From NCBI GenBank assembly GCA_020466095.1, contig CM035808.1, positions 73,277,188 through 73,341,187 of the forward strand: a stretch of 64,000 nucleotides of DNA. Direction: 5' to 3'. The stretch's first letter is position 1. The number at the start of each line of letters is the position of its first letter. Below, piece by piece: positions 1 to 10,301 of this stretch. The notes under the pieces were generated by a model, which made no database searches, was not told where the DNA came from, and worked only from the letters and a program-made list of their open reading frames with translations. The stretch comes from Chlorops oryzae. Lineage: Eukaryota; Arthropoda; Insecta; Diptera; Chloropidae. A program made the translations under genes and the position numbers.

Positions 1-56
1 AGTATTTTATCTAACGCGCTATAAAAGTAGTTCAAATTTACAATTTAAGTTTTTTA

Positions 57-449
57 TTAAGCTAGTTTTAATCGGTTTTTGTGTACGTTTAGGATTTTAT
101 TTTTAAATTTTATTTTAAAATTTCCTAAGTTATCAATATCTATTACTCTACAAGGTCCCTTATGGACGGGTTCTAATTTATGATTCGTTTCATCTTTTAG
201 GTAAACAATATCGTAAGGCTTTATTGTTACAGAAATTGCCTTTTTATCATATTGAATCTTTGTATTTATTTTTGCATTTTCATAACAATTATGTGCTCTT
301 TTATGTGCTTCTTGTAATTTGCATTTTATTTCTTTGTCACATGCATCAAAATTGTAAACAGGATCAGTTGTTTTATTTTCCATAAAATTTGGAATATCTA
401 CTCTTTTTCCAAAGATTAGTTCGAAAGGCGTGCAGACATGACCTGTCAA
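57..449 (-). pseudogene. pol: Gypsy integrase C-terminal part
   Basis: An open stretch of 130 codons with the gypsy integrase tail. It has the 'TPFELIFGKR' segment that follows the catalytic core, then a region like the GPY/F module ('HKGPCRVIDID', 'VHKNRLKLA'). The catalytic core fragment at 569-871 is in another frame, so at least one frameshift separates them. It would be the C-terminal end of Pol in the minus-strand gypsy element. Inactive remnant. Confidence 0.75.
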
Positions 450-568
450 TGGGGTTGTATTATAGCAGAATGAAAAGTACTTAAGCCATTCGTCCCAATC
501 GAATTTTTCTAAGTTTATGTATGAACGAATGTATTCATTAAAAATTCTGTGAATTCTTTCAACTGTAC

Positions 569-1330
569 CTAGTGTTTGGTGGTGATATGCGGTAGATGTT
601 TTATGTTTAATTTTGAATAGCTTGCAAATTTCTTGAAGTAGCTGATTTTTATTTTCAGTCCCCAGGTAATTAATTCCTTAAATGGGCCAAATGTTAGAAT
701 GCAATTGTCTCTGATTGTTTTGGCAACTGACTTGGCTGATTTGTCGGGGATTGGTATAGCTATCAGATATTTCGTTAAATCACAAATTATGGTGACGGCA
801 TATTCATTTCCTTGTTCTGATCTAGGCAATGGACCTATTGTGTCTATTTGTAATTTATGAAAAGCGGTCATTGGGGTTTCCGTTTTAACTAGTGGTTCTA
901 AGATATGTATTCCTGATTTGTTCGTTTTACATTTTTCGCATTTCTTTACAGTCTCTCACGTTTTTTGTCATGTTCTTCCATATATAATACTTTCTCATTT
1001 TTGACAGCAGTCTTGTGATGCCTGGGTGGCCACCTAATACAGGGTCATCATGAAACTTTCTTTAAAGTGACTGAATTTCTGATTTGGAAGTAATCTCCTT
1101 TATTTCAGGTGTAATGACAATTTCCACCTTTTTTTAAATTTCGTTGCCTATTGATTTAAAATCGTTTATGTCAACATTATGTCGTTTATGTCCGTAAGCA
1201 GTAAGGTTTTTTAATTTGATTTCATGAACTTTTAATTTTCCTTTAAATTATATAATGGTGCACCGTTTGATATCAAATTTTAGGCAAGGTAGTTTTTTAA
1301 GTCTTGGGTCACTAATGACTCATAGACTTT
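569..1330 (-). pseudogene. pol: Gypsy integrase core and zinc-finger remnant
   Basis: The open part (871-569) encodes the start of a Ty3/gypsy integrase core, including 'LQIDTIGPLP' with the first catalytic Asp and 'PDKSAKSVAKTI'. The second catalytic Asp is lost: the expected 'ITD-G' reads 'ITWGLK', and the frame then drifts. Between 871 and 1330 lies degenerate sequence where the HHCC zinc-binding part is expected; a remnant of the paired cysteines is visible near 930-950. Clearly non-functional. Confidence 0.65.
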
Positions 1331-1336
1331 GAGAGA

Positions 1337-1774
1337 TTATTCTTTTTGATTGTTATTTGATTCTCCATTTTGCGTTTCTATTCTTTGTTTTGCTTGGGCT
1401 CTTGTTGTTATTTTTGAAACTGCTGCGTTGCTATACGTTATTTCTTTGATTTGCCCAAAATCAATTCTAGATAATGCGTCAGCTCCACAGTTATCTTTTC
1501 CTTTAATATATTCTATTACAAAGTCATATTCTTCTAAATCTAGTCGCATGCGTGTTAGCTTTAAAAAATGATTTTTCATAGAGAACAGATACGTTAAAGG
1601 TTTATGATCGCTTTTTATTAAAAATTTTGTTCCATATATATACGGCTTGAAAAAGTTGATTGCCCAATGGATGGCTGTTAATTCTTGTTCGATTACTGAC
1701 TTATTACTTTCGCCTTTGGTAAATGTTATTGAAGCAAATGCAATGGTTATGATTTTGAGATAGTACTGCACCAC
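1337..1774 (-). pseudogene. pol: Gypsy RNase H domain remnant
   Basis: The translated segment has the RNase H features of Ty3/gypsy Pol: 'SVIEQELTAIHWAI' with the catalytic Glu, 'LIKSDHKPLTYLF' with the catalytic Asp, and 'GKDNCGADALSRI' at the domain end. It overlaps the preceding RT/connection ORF (1704-2147) in another frame, so a frameshift lies in the overlap. The 'TTRAQAK' stretch that links RNase H to integrase in these elements is present. Confidence 0.8.
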
Positions 1775-2147
1775 AAGCTATTTTGCTTGCATATGTTGTT
1801 ATGCAAAATTCTTTATTGAAATCGGGGTATTTCAGTATTTTAGGGGACAGAAAGGCTTGTTTTAGATAATTGAATGCTTTTTCGCATTCGTTGGTCCATA
1901 AAAATGTTGAATTTTTTCTAGTGAGCCTAGTGAGGTGTATGGCGTGATTCGAAAAATTTGGAACGAAACGTCTATAATAATTCATAAAAGCAACAAAATG
2001 TCGCGTTTCGTCGGCGTTTGTTGGTTTTGGATAGTTAAAAATTTTGTCATATTTTGAGTCATCAGGTAATATTCCGTTGTCTGTACATTTGTGTCCAAGA
2101 AAACTTACTTCGTGTTGAAAAAATGTGCATTTATTGTTAGAGTTCAA
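1704..2147 (-). pseudogene. pol: Gypsy RT thumb/connection and start of RNase H
   Basis: It contains 'VSFLGHKCTDNGILPD', 'FVAFMNYYRRFVPNF' and 'CITTYASKIACGAVLSQ', which are the RT thumb, connection and first RNase H motifs of Ty3/gypsy Pol. The first RNase H Asp (normally TDAS) is Tyr here, so the active site is broken as well as the frame. It follows the RT palm ORF (2137-3279), which ends 11 bases inside this segment in a different frame. Confidence 0.8.
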
Positions 2148-3279
2148 CTTTGAGGTTGGTAGATCGACAAATTTCGAAAATGCTTTTAAGGTTATCTAAC
2201 ATGTGTTTTTCGGAACATCCAATTACTATTAGATCGTCCATGTATACGAAAGCTTTGTTTGGGCATAAACCTGAGAATGCTAGTGACATCATTCTTTGAA
2301 ATGAGTTCGGAGCTATTTTTAAACCAAAAGGTAATCGTTTAAATCGAAATGAACCTTTGTCACTGGAAAAGGATGTTGGGTCTCTTGATTTTTCGTCTAG
2401 CTCGATTTGATGAAAACCGGAGGTTAAGTCTAAGCATGAAAAATATTTTGCTCTTCCAAGCCGATCTAATATGTCGTCTATTCTAGGTAATGGATATTTA
2501 TCGGATGTAAGTTTCTTATTGAGTTGCCTGTAGACGATTACTAATCTCAATTTTTTTTCTGGATTCCCTGGTAATGCCTTTTTTGAAACAAGTAAAATGG
2601 GGCTGTTGTACTGAGAGACTGAAGGTTCTATTATATCGTCTTGCAGCATTTTTGTAATGTGTTTATCTATTTCAGGTTTGTGTGTATGTGGTATTCTATA
2701 ATTTTTTATGTAAACTGGTGTTTTGTAATTTAATTGAAGTTTTTGCTTATAGAAATTGCTGAATGTTACTTTTTCGGACTCTAATGCGAATATATCGGTG
2801 TAGTTACTGCATAATGTTAGAAAATTTGATTGGTTTTGTAGTGGACAGTTTTCCCGGAGCCTTTTTAGGTCTATATTTTTCTTATTTGGTAGGTCTTGTT
2901 TGTCTTCTATGTTAACGATGTGGTAACATGATAGGCTTTCCGTGAAAATTTTTGGTTTATTAATTGTTACGTTTTGATCTAAAGTGTTTAATATTTTGAC
3001 GTTAGGTCTATTTTTGTTGATTATTGTGTTAGCTATGTAAATACCGTTTGCTATTGTTTGTGTGGCTATTAAAATTTCTTCTTTGTTTGTTTCTATGTTT
3101 ACTTTTCTAATGCCTTCCCATCGTGCTGGAAGTGTGAGATGCTGTGGCATTAATGAATCAGGAATCTGTAATTTAATAGTGTTAAGGGCATGGTATGGTT
3201 TTAAACCCGAAAAAAGGCATGTTTTCATGATTTTTTTTTGGAGACATGAATAATGTTGGTTTATTTTCTTCATATACAT
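2137..3279 (-). pseudogene. pol: Gypsy reverse transcriptase domain
   Basis: A 380-codon open stretch carrying the Ty3/gypsy RT: 'YNSPILLVSKK' (fingers), 'LPRIDDILDRLGRAKYFSCLDLTSGFHQI' split over two blocks here, 'RLPFGLKIAPNSFQ' and the catalytic 'FVYMDDL'. The N-terminal third is the linker that follows protease. The usual 'LVVDYR' reads 'LVIVYR', a likely debilitating change. The protease half lies beyond 6060 because the Mutator-like element is inserted between them. Confidence 0.85.
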
Positions 3280-3463
3280 GTTGTAGTTATGCTTATTAAG
3301 TGTATTTGGGGAAAAAAAATTGAAATTATCGATAGATAAATACGTGGTATCGATTCTCCGGAGGCTCCTCGAAAAAAAGTTGGTTTGCCGTGAACATGAT
3401 TAGAGGTTAGCGGTTCATCTGAAAAAAAAGGAAACATGTTTTTAAAAGGTAATTTGTATCCCG

Positions 3464-3619
3464 AGGTATCGCCGTGGCCCTATTTTTTTTTAATAATTTT
3501 TTTTTTTTTTGGTAGCGTTTTGAAGTCAAAAACGCGATTTTCGCTTAAAAATTGAGGTTACTTTATTATTTTAAAATAGGAAAAAAAAAATAAAAACAAA
3601 AAGGGCCACGGCGATACCT
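3464..3619. repeat. 18-bp perfect inverted repeat around a ~120-bp spacer
   Basis: AGGTATCGCCGTGGCCCT at 3464-3481 is repeated exactly in inverse at 3602-3619, with A/T homopolymers on both inner flanks. A weaker outer pair (GCCGTGAACATGAT near 3389 and ATCGTGTTCACGGA near 3683) extends the symmetry. It lies downstream of the Mutator-like transposase, in what is probably the subterminal region of that element. Confidence 0.75.
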
Positions 3620-3793
3620 GTTGATTTATGTGTATAATAATTGAAAAAAATTTTAAAGCGATCGGTCAAGTAGATTTTGCAGCATCGTGTTCACGGACTT
3701 CAAAAAAGTCGTTTTCCACAAAATCGATTTGAAATTTTTTTTTTTATCGAAAATCAAAAATAAAAAATCAATAAATGTAATAATTTTTTATTC

Positions 3794-5627
3794 TTACACA
3801 GAATCATCAATGCCAGCTCCGTAGAGTAAATCACTGTCATTTAGGATGTCCAATGCATCTTTTTGCTCTTGCCTACGTTCCATTCTACCCTCTTTACTTG
3901 TACTTGCAGCTTGTTTGTCCCCAAGGGTTATTCGCAATTCGTCAAATGCGCGCGCCCATTGGTGAGCACTTGGCCCTGTAGAGATGCCCATTTCGTTCAA
4001 AAAGGACAATAACACAAAAGATCCTTCATTAAAAGTGCATGCTGCAACATTTGCTGCAATTTAAACAATGATTGCAGTACCGCCCACAGCTTTTGGAGAG
4101 ATTTTCCAAATGAGTTGATTCAAACTCTCGTTGTTGTTCTGGGTGAAACCTCCAAGACACCGATGCAAAAGTGGGTCGTTGCTCAAATCGTCGTAGATTG
4201 GCTTTATGGCTTCTGCAACATCCGAAGGAAGCTGTGCTGTAGCTGTGTTTGAATGAATCCAGTGTGTTTGTAGCTGCCGCTTTTTGCCATTCACACCAAG
4301 AGTCCTCACCACTTGGACATTTGTCGTGCTGTGGTTTCTCGTCTGTCGAGCAATAATGAAAGTATGTTGCCCAAATTGCATTTTTCATTTTTTGTACAGA
4401 ATCGTGATTGCGTTGGATGGGCAGTCCATAATATACGGTCAATTTGTCAATCATTTTTGCAGTGAGCTTTCCTTTTCCAGATAGACTTTTCCTTTTAATT
4501 GTTTTTCCTGTTTTAGTTTCGCTATCTATCACAGTTGTTTTTACTATTTCACGTAAACGAGTGCCCATTCTTTTCTGAACATGTCCGATGCATTCCTTCT
4601 TATTTATCGTGAAATCTTCACCATACGGTTTAGCATTTACCAAGCCACTGTAGGTTTTGGAGTCGCCATCTCCTATATAATTTTTGTACATCACTCCAAA
4701 ATTTTCCAAAGACCGATTGAACATCTCCACGATGGCGTGTACTTCCATGTTGCCTGATGGACCAACATGATTTGCTTTGCAGTTTCCGCTGTTGAGGTGT
4801 TCTTCGTACCATTCTTCGAATTCGGCGGTATCTACCTTTTTTACCCAAGCCGTGCATTGGTGGCAGTAAGAACTTTTGACAAACACATCAAAAACCTTTC
4901 CCGTATAGTAGCCGATCAAAGAAGAGACACCGAATAGCGAAGTGAATCCACGTTTCTTCCACGTTCCGTCGCCTGATACTGTTAGTTCGTTGGTATCTTC
5001 TACATTATTCGCTTTGCACGTTTCCTCTTTTTCTTTTTGTACAGCAGCAGCAAATCATTTTTTCGCAACATTTTCTACAGCCGTGTGCATCCTCTGTACA
5101 TGGTTGTAATATGGTTGTTTTGATAAAAAAGACTCCGCTAAATCCATCAAACCGCAAAATTTATAACATCCATATAAGCCAAGGCCTAGCACACGCATGA
5201 CGAAAACAAAACGATGATTTATTTCATAATGTGATTGCTTCGTGTCTTTTTGCAGTCTTTCACTAGATGGAACATATCGAGGCTCTTTGCATTTCTCACA
5301 AGTCACTTTAATTTTGAAGGCTAACCCTTCCGATGTGCATGTGCAAAAATTAATTTCCCCATCACAGTTTTTGCACTTCACTAATGTTGAAATAGTTGAA
5401 AACACCAAAAGGAAGTCTATCACTCTATAATGTTTCTGCAAATCTTGCTCTACACTTTCGGTAGTACTCAGTTTAATTTTTTTATGCGATGCGCTAGACG
5501 CTTCCACATCGCAATTTTCTCGTTGTCGAAGTTTTACTTTCTTCGGCCGACTCAAAATTTTACTAACGTTCTCCCGATCTTGTCTTGTAATTTTTTTTGG
5601 GCATTTTTGCAATATTAAATATACCAC
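3794..5627 (-). pseudogene. Mutator-like transposase, broken by two stops and one frameshift
   Basis: The N-terminal part (5627-5055) has 'RFVFVMRVLGLGLYGCYKFC' and a Cys-rich segment ('CKNCDGEINFCTC', 'CEKCKEP'). After an in-frame TGA (5055-5057) the same frame continues through a 'SGDGTWKKRG' motif with a candidate catalytic Asp, 'CHQCTAWVKK', 'YIGDGDSKTY' (second Asp) and 'KKECIGHVQKRMGTRLRE', which is typical of animal Mutator-type transposases. A frameshift near 4270-4290 moves the C-terminal part ('GGFTQNNNESLNQLIWKISPK', with a candidate catalytic Glu) to the frame of 4381. A TAA at 4061-4063 interrupts it before the tail at 4015-3794. The overall length of ~600 residues is near full size. 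Inactive. Confidence 0.75.
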
Positions 5628-6061
5628 GACACAAGACAGAAAATATATAAAAACGGAAAACTACGATACAATTTTAGTGTTTCTGTACACAACCGCTCGC
5701 AAGAAAGTGTATCTGGCAACTGAATCATATACAATCTACCCTAAATATATAATATATACAACTTCAGAGTACATACCTACAAAAACACATAAAAGAATAA
5801 AAGAATTTGGGCATTGCAAAAGGACTTCAAGCAGATTTCAGGTAAGCGAATCGCGCAGCTGAAAATCGTAATGACAATTCAACGTTGTCAGGCAGGTATA
5901 TACAAAAATCGAGCATGAGGTCCGCTCACTTGAAACGCTGTATCTTCGTTAGTTTTAGCACGATTTACTTGGAATTTTTACACAATACTCTTGAAATGTT
6001 GTACATTCAGAAAAAAAATATTAAAAAAAACAACCCAAAAAATTTTTAAAACCATACCATG

Positions 6062-6670
6062 CCCGTAAAGGCGCTTGGGCGTACGATCAACCAATTTTGG
6101 GTTTCATTGTTGTAATCTATAGCGCAATTAAATTTTCTAAGGAAATCTAATCCAATGATACCATCGCATGGGATAGGAAAATTTTTATCTACTATTTGGA
6201 AAGTAAGAAAATAGATATATCGGAGCCTGTGTCTATTAGGAAAATATTTGGTGAATCATTCAATGATGATTCGAGATTGACGTAATTATTTAGATATAGG
6301 TTTGTATTTAGAATTCGGTGGGCAAGCTGAGGAGCAGCACCGTTTTCCGGATTCGTTTCTACGTAATGGGTGTTTCAATAATTGTTGTACCCCCCTCTAT
6401 TTTGGTTGTGAGATTGGTAACCTCGGTGGTAGTTATTTCTATTCCCATAGTTGTGGTTAGGGTTGTAATTTCGATTGTTAGTATTAGGAGTATTGGGCGT
6501 CCTTTTGTTGCAATAGGTTCTTCTACCTCGGTCCCTAAACTTTCCGTTTGTTCGACCCCTTGCAAGACGAATATGATTAATATTGCGAGTTGGGTCGTCT
6601 TTTGTTGAACTAATTGAGATTAGTTTCGTAAGGGCTTCATTCGTTGTGCCAAACTGACCTGTTTTCCATA
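6062..6670 (-). pseudogene. pol: Gypsy nucleocapsid tail and protease
   Basis: On the minus strand, one frame from about 6500 shows an Asn/Tyr/Arg-rich stretch of the kind found at the gypsy gag-pol junction. It leads into a retropepsin motif 'LIDTGSDIS' (about 6240-6215) and the protease end 'GIIGLDFLRKFNC' (about 6160-6125). Other stops interrupt the frame (for example near 6380). The reading is cut at about 6062 by the Mutator-like insertion; RT resumes at 3279. This stretch is too broken to show as one ORF. Confidence 0.65.
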
Positions 6671-6676
6671 ATGGTT

Positions 6677-7591
6677 TTAGTATTTTTGGGTTTTGGCATT
6701 ATTTGCTATGGACTCAATTGCCATTTCGACCGTGAGTTTTTGTGCTATTTCGGAGGACAAACCATCAGATATGTAAGCGTTGTGAAGTAGGTTGGTTATT
6801 TCTTCTAGCTCTTTTGCATAGTCAGTATTGTTTTTATTCCCTTGCTTGATTTTGCTGAGTTGCGCTCTTAATGTCTTAGATGAATTACCTTTAAGCTGTG
6901 CACTTAGGGTGCTTATAATGGCATTAATTAAAGATTCTGTTGTTATCAAGTTTCTAGAGAATTTTGTCAATTTTGTTTTTATGATGGAAACTGCCAAACC
7001 TTCATTTGATTCTTTAATGGAATCTAATATTTTTAGTGCGTCTATGAAACGCTGTCAATTTTCGAATTTACCATCAAGTTCAGGTATAAGCTTTGTAGCT
7101 GTATTAAGGAATTCTATAGGCGTCATTGTTGGGTGTAATGTCGATAAGCTCGCTAAGGGAAAATTGTCGAAAATGGGATCGCATTCGAGATCCGTGTCAG
7201 GGTCCGTTTCTAATACATTGTATAATTGTTCTTCGATCTCGTCTGTGTCTAGTGTTGGTTCTACTGTCGTGACAGTGCTTAGATCAATAACGATGAAGTC
7301 TGTTAAGTCTGAAGGGGTTTCGATATTGTACTCTAGATTGGTAAATAGTTTGTATAATCTGAATTTTATGCTTTTAGAGAATCTACTGATTATTTGTTTA
7401 TAATTTTCATGCAATGACGAATAGTGAATGGTAATTACGCTAGCCAATAAGTTGTGTTGTTTTATGAGCACGCTCAAATGTTTCAACTGTGTTTCTCTAG
7501 ATGGAGTGGCTGTCTTGTTTAGACATTTGTATGATCTTTCGAAAGATTGTTTTATTTGTTTTAATTGACAATGTATGGTTACCCATTCCAT
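6677..7591 (-). pseudogene. gag: Gypsy gag, copy A, with one nonsense codon
   Basis: Gag capsid-like protein of a 17.6/297-type element, beginning 'MEWVTIHCQLKQ' at 7591. It includes 'IPELDGKFEN', 'FIDALKILDSIKES', 'LAVSIIKTKLT', 'KIKQGNKNNTDYAKELEE' and 'AQKLTVEMAIESI'. A TGA at 7055-7057 interrupts an otherwise single frame. The duplicate at 17368-17898 has TTA (Leu) there, so this is a point mutation that arose after the duplication. Gag begins 2 bases after the stop of the upstream small ORF. It would form virus-like particles if intact. Confidence 0.85.
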
Positions 7592-7592
7592 A

Positions 7593-7811
7593 TTAGAGTT
7601 GATCTAGGTCGCATGCTCGACTCAGATATTTTTTCTTTATAATTTTATTGTGCATTTGGTATAATTTCAAGGCTAGTTTTATGCTTGATAAGATAACTAA
7701 TATTAGTAGAAGAATCTAAATTTTGCTGCTGTCAACAGTTTCAATTTTATTGTCAATTTCATTGATGACGTTTGCTTTGGGGTCAGATATTTTTGATTTT
7801 TGACCCCCCAT
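7593..7811 (-). pseudogene. Small ORF upstream of gypsy gag: Met-Gly start, one membrane segment, basic tail (copy A)
   Basis: A 72-codon reading frame begins Met-Gly-Gly (a possible myristoylation site). After a polar region it has a hydrophobic segment 'ILLLILVILSSIKLALKLY', then a basic tail 'NKIIKKKYLSRACDLDQL', and it stops 2 bases before the gag ATG. I recall similar small ORFs upstream of gag in dipteran 17.6/297-type elements, but not a proven function. In this copy a TAG interrupts it just before the membrane segment. Copy B reads Glu there but has lost one C of the GGGGGG run after the ATG, so each copy is broken differently. Confidence 0.6.
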
Positions 7812-7864
7812 ATTGAAATGATAATTTAAATGATTTTAATTGAAATTTTAATTATTCAGGCAGT

Positions 7865-8122
7865 TTATAGGAATTTGGAGCTTAAAGGGTTAACGGCATA
7901 TTTTGGATTTTTATTGATTCCTAGCTTGTATTCCAAGTAGGGCACATTTTCTTCGGATACTTTTGTGAACTGTATAAGATGTTGTGCATCTTGCGGGAAA
8001 TTAGTTGGTTTCCAATACCAAATGCCACTAACTCTCTTATGCACCGTTATCTCCGTTGAAACAAACAAAACTGATCTTCTCTTATTAAAAATTCTTTTAC
8101 TACTCACGTTTATTAAGGTCAA
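7865..8122 (-). CDS. Hypothetical 85-aa ORF upstream of the gypsy small ORF (copy A)
   Basis: The product contains 'GIWYWKPTNFPQDAQHLIQF' and 'YLEYKLGINKNPKYAVNPL' and has no membrane segment or motif I recognise. The same frame is open in copy B (28728-28994) with only scattered substitutions. That is weak evidence, because the copies are young. It precedes the small ORF and gag in the same orientation, so it may belong to the gypsy leader or to older sequence the element inserted into. Function unknown. Confidence 0.3.
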   Translation of the reverse strand: MTLINVSSKRIFNKRRSVLFVSTEITVHKRVSGIWYWKPTNFPQDAQHLIQFTKVSEENVPYLEYKLGINKNPKYAVNPLSSKFL

Positions 8123-8234
8123 TAAAAAAAATTTTGTGTTTTTTTTCTTCCAACAAATTACAATAGGGTGATTTTTGGGTTGAACTTGCGAAGTCGCAAT
8201 AGTTCGGCTGATATTATCTTCAAATTTTCGTCCT

Positions 8235-8558
8235 TCAGAGTTGGATAATTCTTAAGATGTCGCCTTGTTGGTTTGTTCGACTCTTCTTCTTTAGGATTCT
8301 AAGGTGTTCGTCGATATTTTCCACCTCAGTTAATGCAGCTTCTACTTTCCATGGTGCGCGGTTCGCTTTTGTCAATTTATCTTTCAGGAATGCTCGGCGG
8401 CGGACGGCTTTTGAGATTTTTCCTCCCCTTTGCTTTGGTGAGCGCACTTCAGGTATTGGTGGTTGTAGACTTGGTTGTTTCCTTTTTTGGGTTTTAATAT
8501 AAAGTGGCCTTGGGCCAGCCGTCGGGTCCTTGAGAGCCTCCTCTAATGTTGGTTTCAT
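8235..8558 (-). CDS. Hypothetical 107-aa basic ORF (copy A)
   Basis: A Lys/Arg-rich open frame starting 'MKPTLEEALKDPTAGPRP', with 'AVRRRAFLKDKLTKANRAPW' and a predicted helical 'ALTEVENIDEHLRILKKK' near its end. It resembles nothing I can name; a remnant of a retroelement gag is possible. The copy B version (about 29108-29432) is frameshifted by an extra T in a T-run near 29290, so it is not being maintained. About 500 bp further right (8560-9060) I see no gene. Confidence 0.3.
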   Translation of the reverse strand: MKPTLEEALKDPTAGPRPLYIKTQKRKQPSLQPPIPEVRSPKQRGGKISKAVRRRAFLKDKLTKANRAPWKVEAALTEVENIDEHLRILKKKSRTNQQGDILRIIQL

Positions 8559-9222
8559 TTATACTGCAGAATGACGTTGATTTTCTGGTTCAGGTTTGCA
8601 GGATTTTTCGTTCAGATCTCCATTGGTTTTGACACGGCCAGGATGACTTCGATTAGGATGCCTTTTTAGTCCAGGTTGGCAAGGATCGCCATGAAATGTT
8701 CGCACCGGAACATTAAGTGATTTCAATCTCTGGTTGTTGCTTGTGCATCAACCTTTTGCCAGGAATAAGACTAGAAAGTATTGTCTTTACTAGAAGAGAA
8801 CCGATATACGGCGTGAGCTAGTATCCGACATCCAATCCTTCTTTATTGAGGTAAAATCTTAGTCTATATTTTATTAAAGAAATGTTCTAGCTTATATACC
8901 AAATTTTCTCCGAGTGAAAGTACTGTGACAACATTATTTTGTTTTGGGTTTTTTTTAAAGCATATTTGGAATTTCTCACCCAAAACAAAATCAATGCCAA
9001 GCATGCATAATTGCATTTTATGAGCGTGTCACTTGTTTTGTTAAAAAACTAAAAGAAAGGCAAGCGAATGCCGTTGACCTGCGCGAGTGTATAATTGCAG
9101 TTTATGGAGTTATGGCTTAACCGATTGCTCGACGTGTTTACAATATCGGCAATTGATACCTAGGGCATTGGCCGTATTACATGTGTTGAACATTCTTGTT
9201 CGATGTTTAATTATATTGTCTC

Positions 9223-10196
9223 ACAACAATGGTGCGACAGAATTTCTACATGGCGCGATTGTAACGGAAAATCAAGAGCTGCTTCACTCGCTGTCATACG
9301 TGCACCATCTATAAGCAACGAGTGAAGACGCAAATGGTGGCCACGTTGCCAGCGGAAAGATCGACGTTATCACTACCATTCACCCATACAGGCGTCGATT
9401 TTGCCGGACCATTCGACATCAAGGCGTCCACTCTTCGAACCACACCATATCTGAAGGGCTATGTCAGCGCTTTTGTGTGTTTCACCACATATTCTCCGAC
9501 AACGGTCGAAATTTCATAGGCGCCAAAAACCTTTTAGATACGGAATTCACCAGCTTTCTTTCCAACGCCGCTGATGACCTCCAACGAAGATACGCCCTGC
9601 AAGGGTTCGAATAGCATCTGATCCCGCCCCACGCACCTCACATGGGTGGACTATGAGAGGCGGCGGTCAAAAGCTTCAAGACTCATTTTGTCAAAGTAGC
9701 TGGGCCTCACAAGTTCTCGTTTGAAAAACTCGCCACGTTGCTAGCTCGAAGTGAAGGAGTCTTGAACTCGCGCCAGCTCACTCCGATGTCAGAGGATCCC
9801 GCAGACCTGCTGGCACTGACGCCTGGACATTTTCTTCGAAGAGCCCCCCTAACAGCATGGCCAGAAGAATCACAAGCCGAATTGGCGCTCACTCCGCGAT
9901 GGGAGAAAGTGAAGATTCTGCATCACCGCTTCGCTCAACGTTGGAAAATGGAGTATCTCTTGGACTTACATAAAAGAGATAAATGGAGGGTGCCACAACC
10001 GAATTTGAAGGTTGACGATTTCGTCGTCATTATGGATACACAGCTGCCCCCATTTGGGTGGAGGAAAGGAAGAATCGTTCAAGTGCACCCAGGAGATTAT
10101 GGTCTTGTGCGCTATGTCGACGTCAAAACACAATTTGGTATTATCACAAGGCCGATTACAAAGCTCTGCCTGCTCGAATTGTCAGAAACCTTATGA
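9223..10196 (+). pseudogene. pol: BEL/Pao integrase and C-terminal domain remnant (copy A)
   Basis: The frame at about 9265-9517 has a 'CHTC' zinc pair and the BEL-type core start 'THTGVDFAGPFDIKAS', holding the first catalytic Asp, through 'GYVSAFVCFTT'. A deletion of roughly 40 codons then joins it out of frame to 'FSDNGRNFIGA' (second Asp). Two more in-frame stops follow (near 9612 and 9648). The C-terminal part (9738-10196) is open: 'LTPGHFLRR', 'RFAQRWKMEYL' and 'GWRKGRIVQVHPGDYGLVRYV', the conserved tail of BEL/Pao Pol (DUF5641-like). Copy B carries the same deletion, so the decay is older than the duplication. Confidence 0.75.
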
Positions 10197-10276
10197 CTAT
10201 CAGTCCTCATCCTTTTGCAACACCCTCCCTTTCTCCCCCTCTCATCATTTATCATTGAATATCCGCTCATCAACAC

Positions 10277-10301
10277 CTCCTTTTCGTTTCAGATCAGCAC
10301 C
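10277..10301 (+). promoter_or_regulatory. Candidate 3' splice site before the post-pol ORF (copy A)
   Basis: CCTCCTTTTCGTTTCAG ends at 10292, nine bases before the ORF's ATG. The same sequence precedes the ORF in copy B (about 31150-31165). With the LTR donor at 11541 it could make a spliced subgenomic mRNA. Sequence-based inference only. Confidence 0.45.

Larger units (their letters stand above)
3300..6060 (-). mobile_element. Mutator-like (MULE) DNA transposon inserted in the gypsy element
   Basis: This block separates the gypsy protease (ending near 6062) from the gypsy RT (starting 3279) and holds a broken Mutator-type transposase on the minus strand (3794-5627). About 500 bp of non-coding, homopolymer-rich sequence lies on its 3' side and about 430 bp on its 5' side. 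I could not find convincing terminal inverted repeats or a target duplication, so the ends are only as good as the gypsy homology allows. The Phantom-type Mutator lineage of animals is a possible assignment. Confidence 0.6.
1..7811 (-). mobile_element. Degenerate Ty3/gypsy retrotransposon, minus strand, split by a Mutator-like insertion
   Basis: Read on the minus strand, the order is small membrane ORF (7811-7593), gag (7591-6677), Asn-rich nucleocapsid tail and protease (about 6670-6062), then RT, RNase H and integrase (3279-57). That is the order of a 17.6/297/gypsy-type element. The protease and RT parts are separated by about 2.8 kb of Mutator-like DNA (about 3300-6060), so that element inserted into this one. 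Several stops and frame changes make it inactive. The integrase end runs off the left edge, so the 3' LTR is not in the window. No 5' LTR could be delimited upstream of the small ORF. Confidence 0.8.

Noticed and set aside
3300..6060. Terminal inverted repeats and target duplication for the Mutator-like element
   Set aside because: Comparing both ends by eye gave only low-complexity A/T similarity; nothing I would defend.
6828..7403. 191-codon plus-strand ORF, repeated at 17519-18094
   Set aside because: Antisense of gypsy gag; it is open in both copies only because the copies are young. Ser/Val-rich with no motif.
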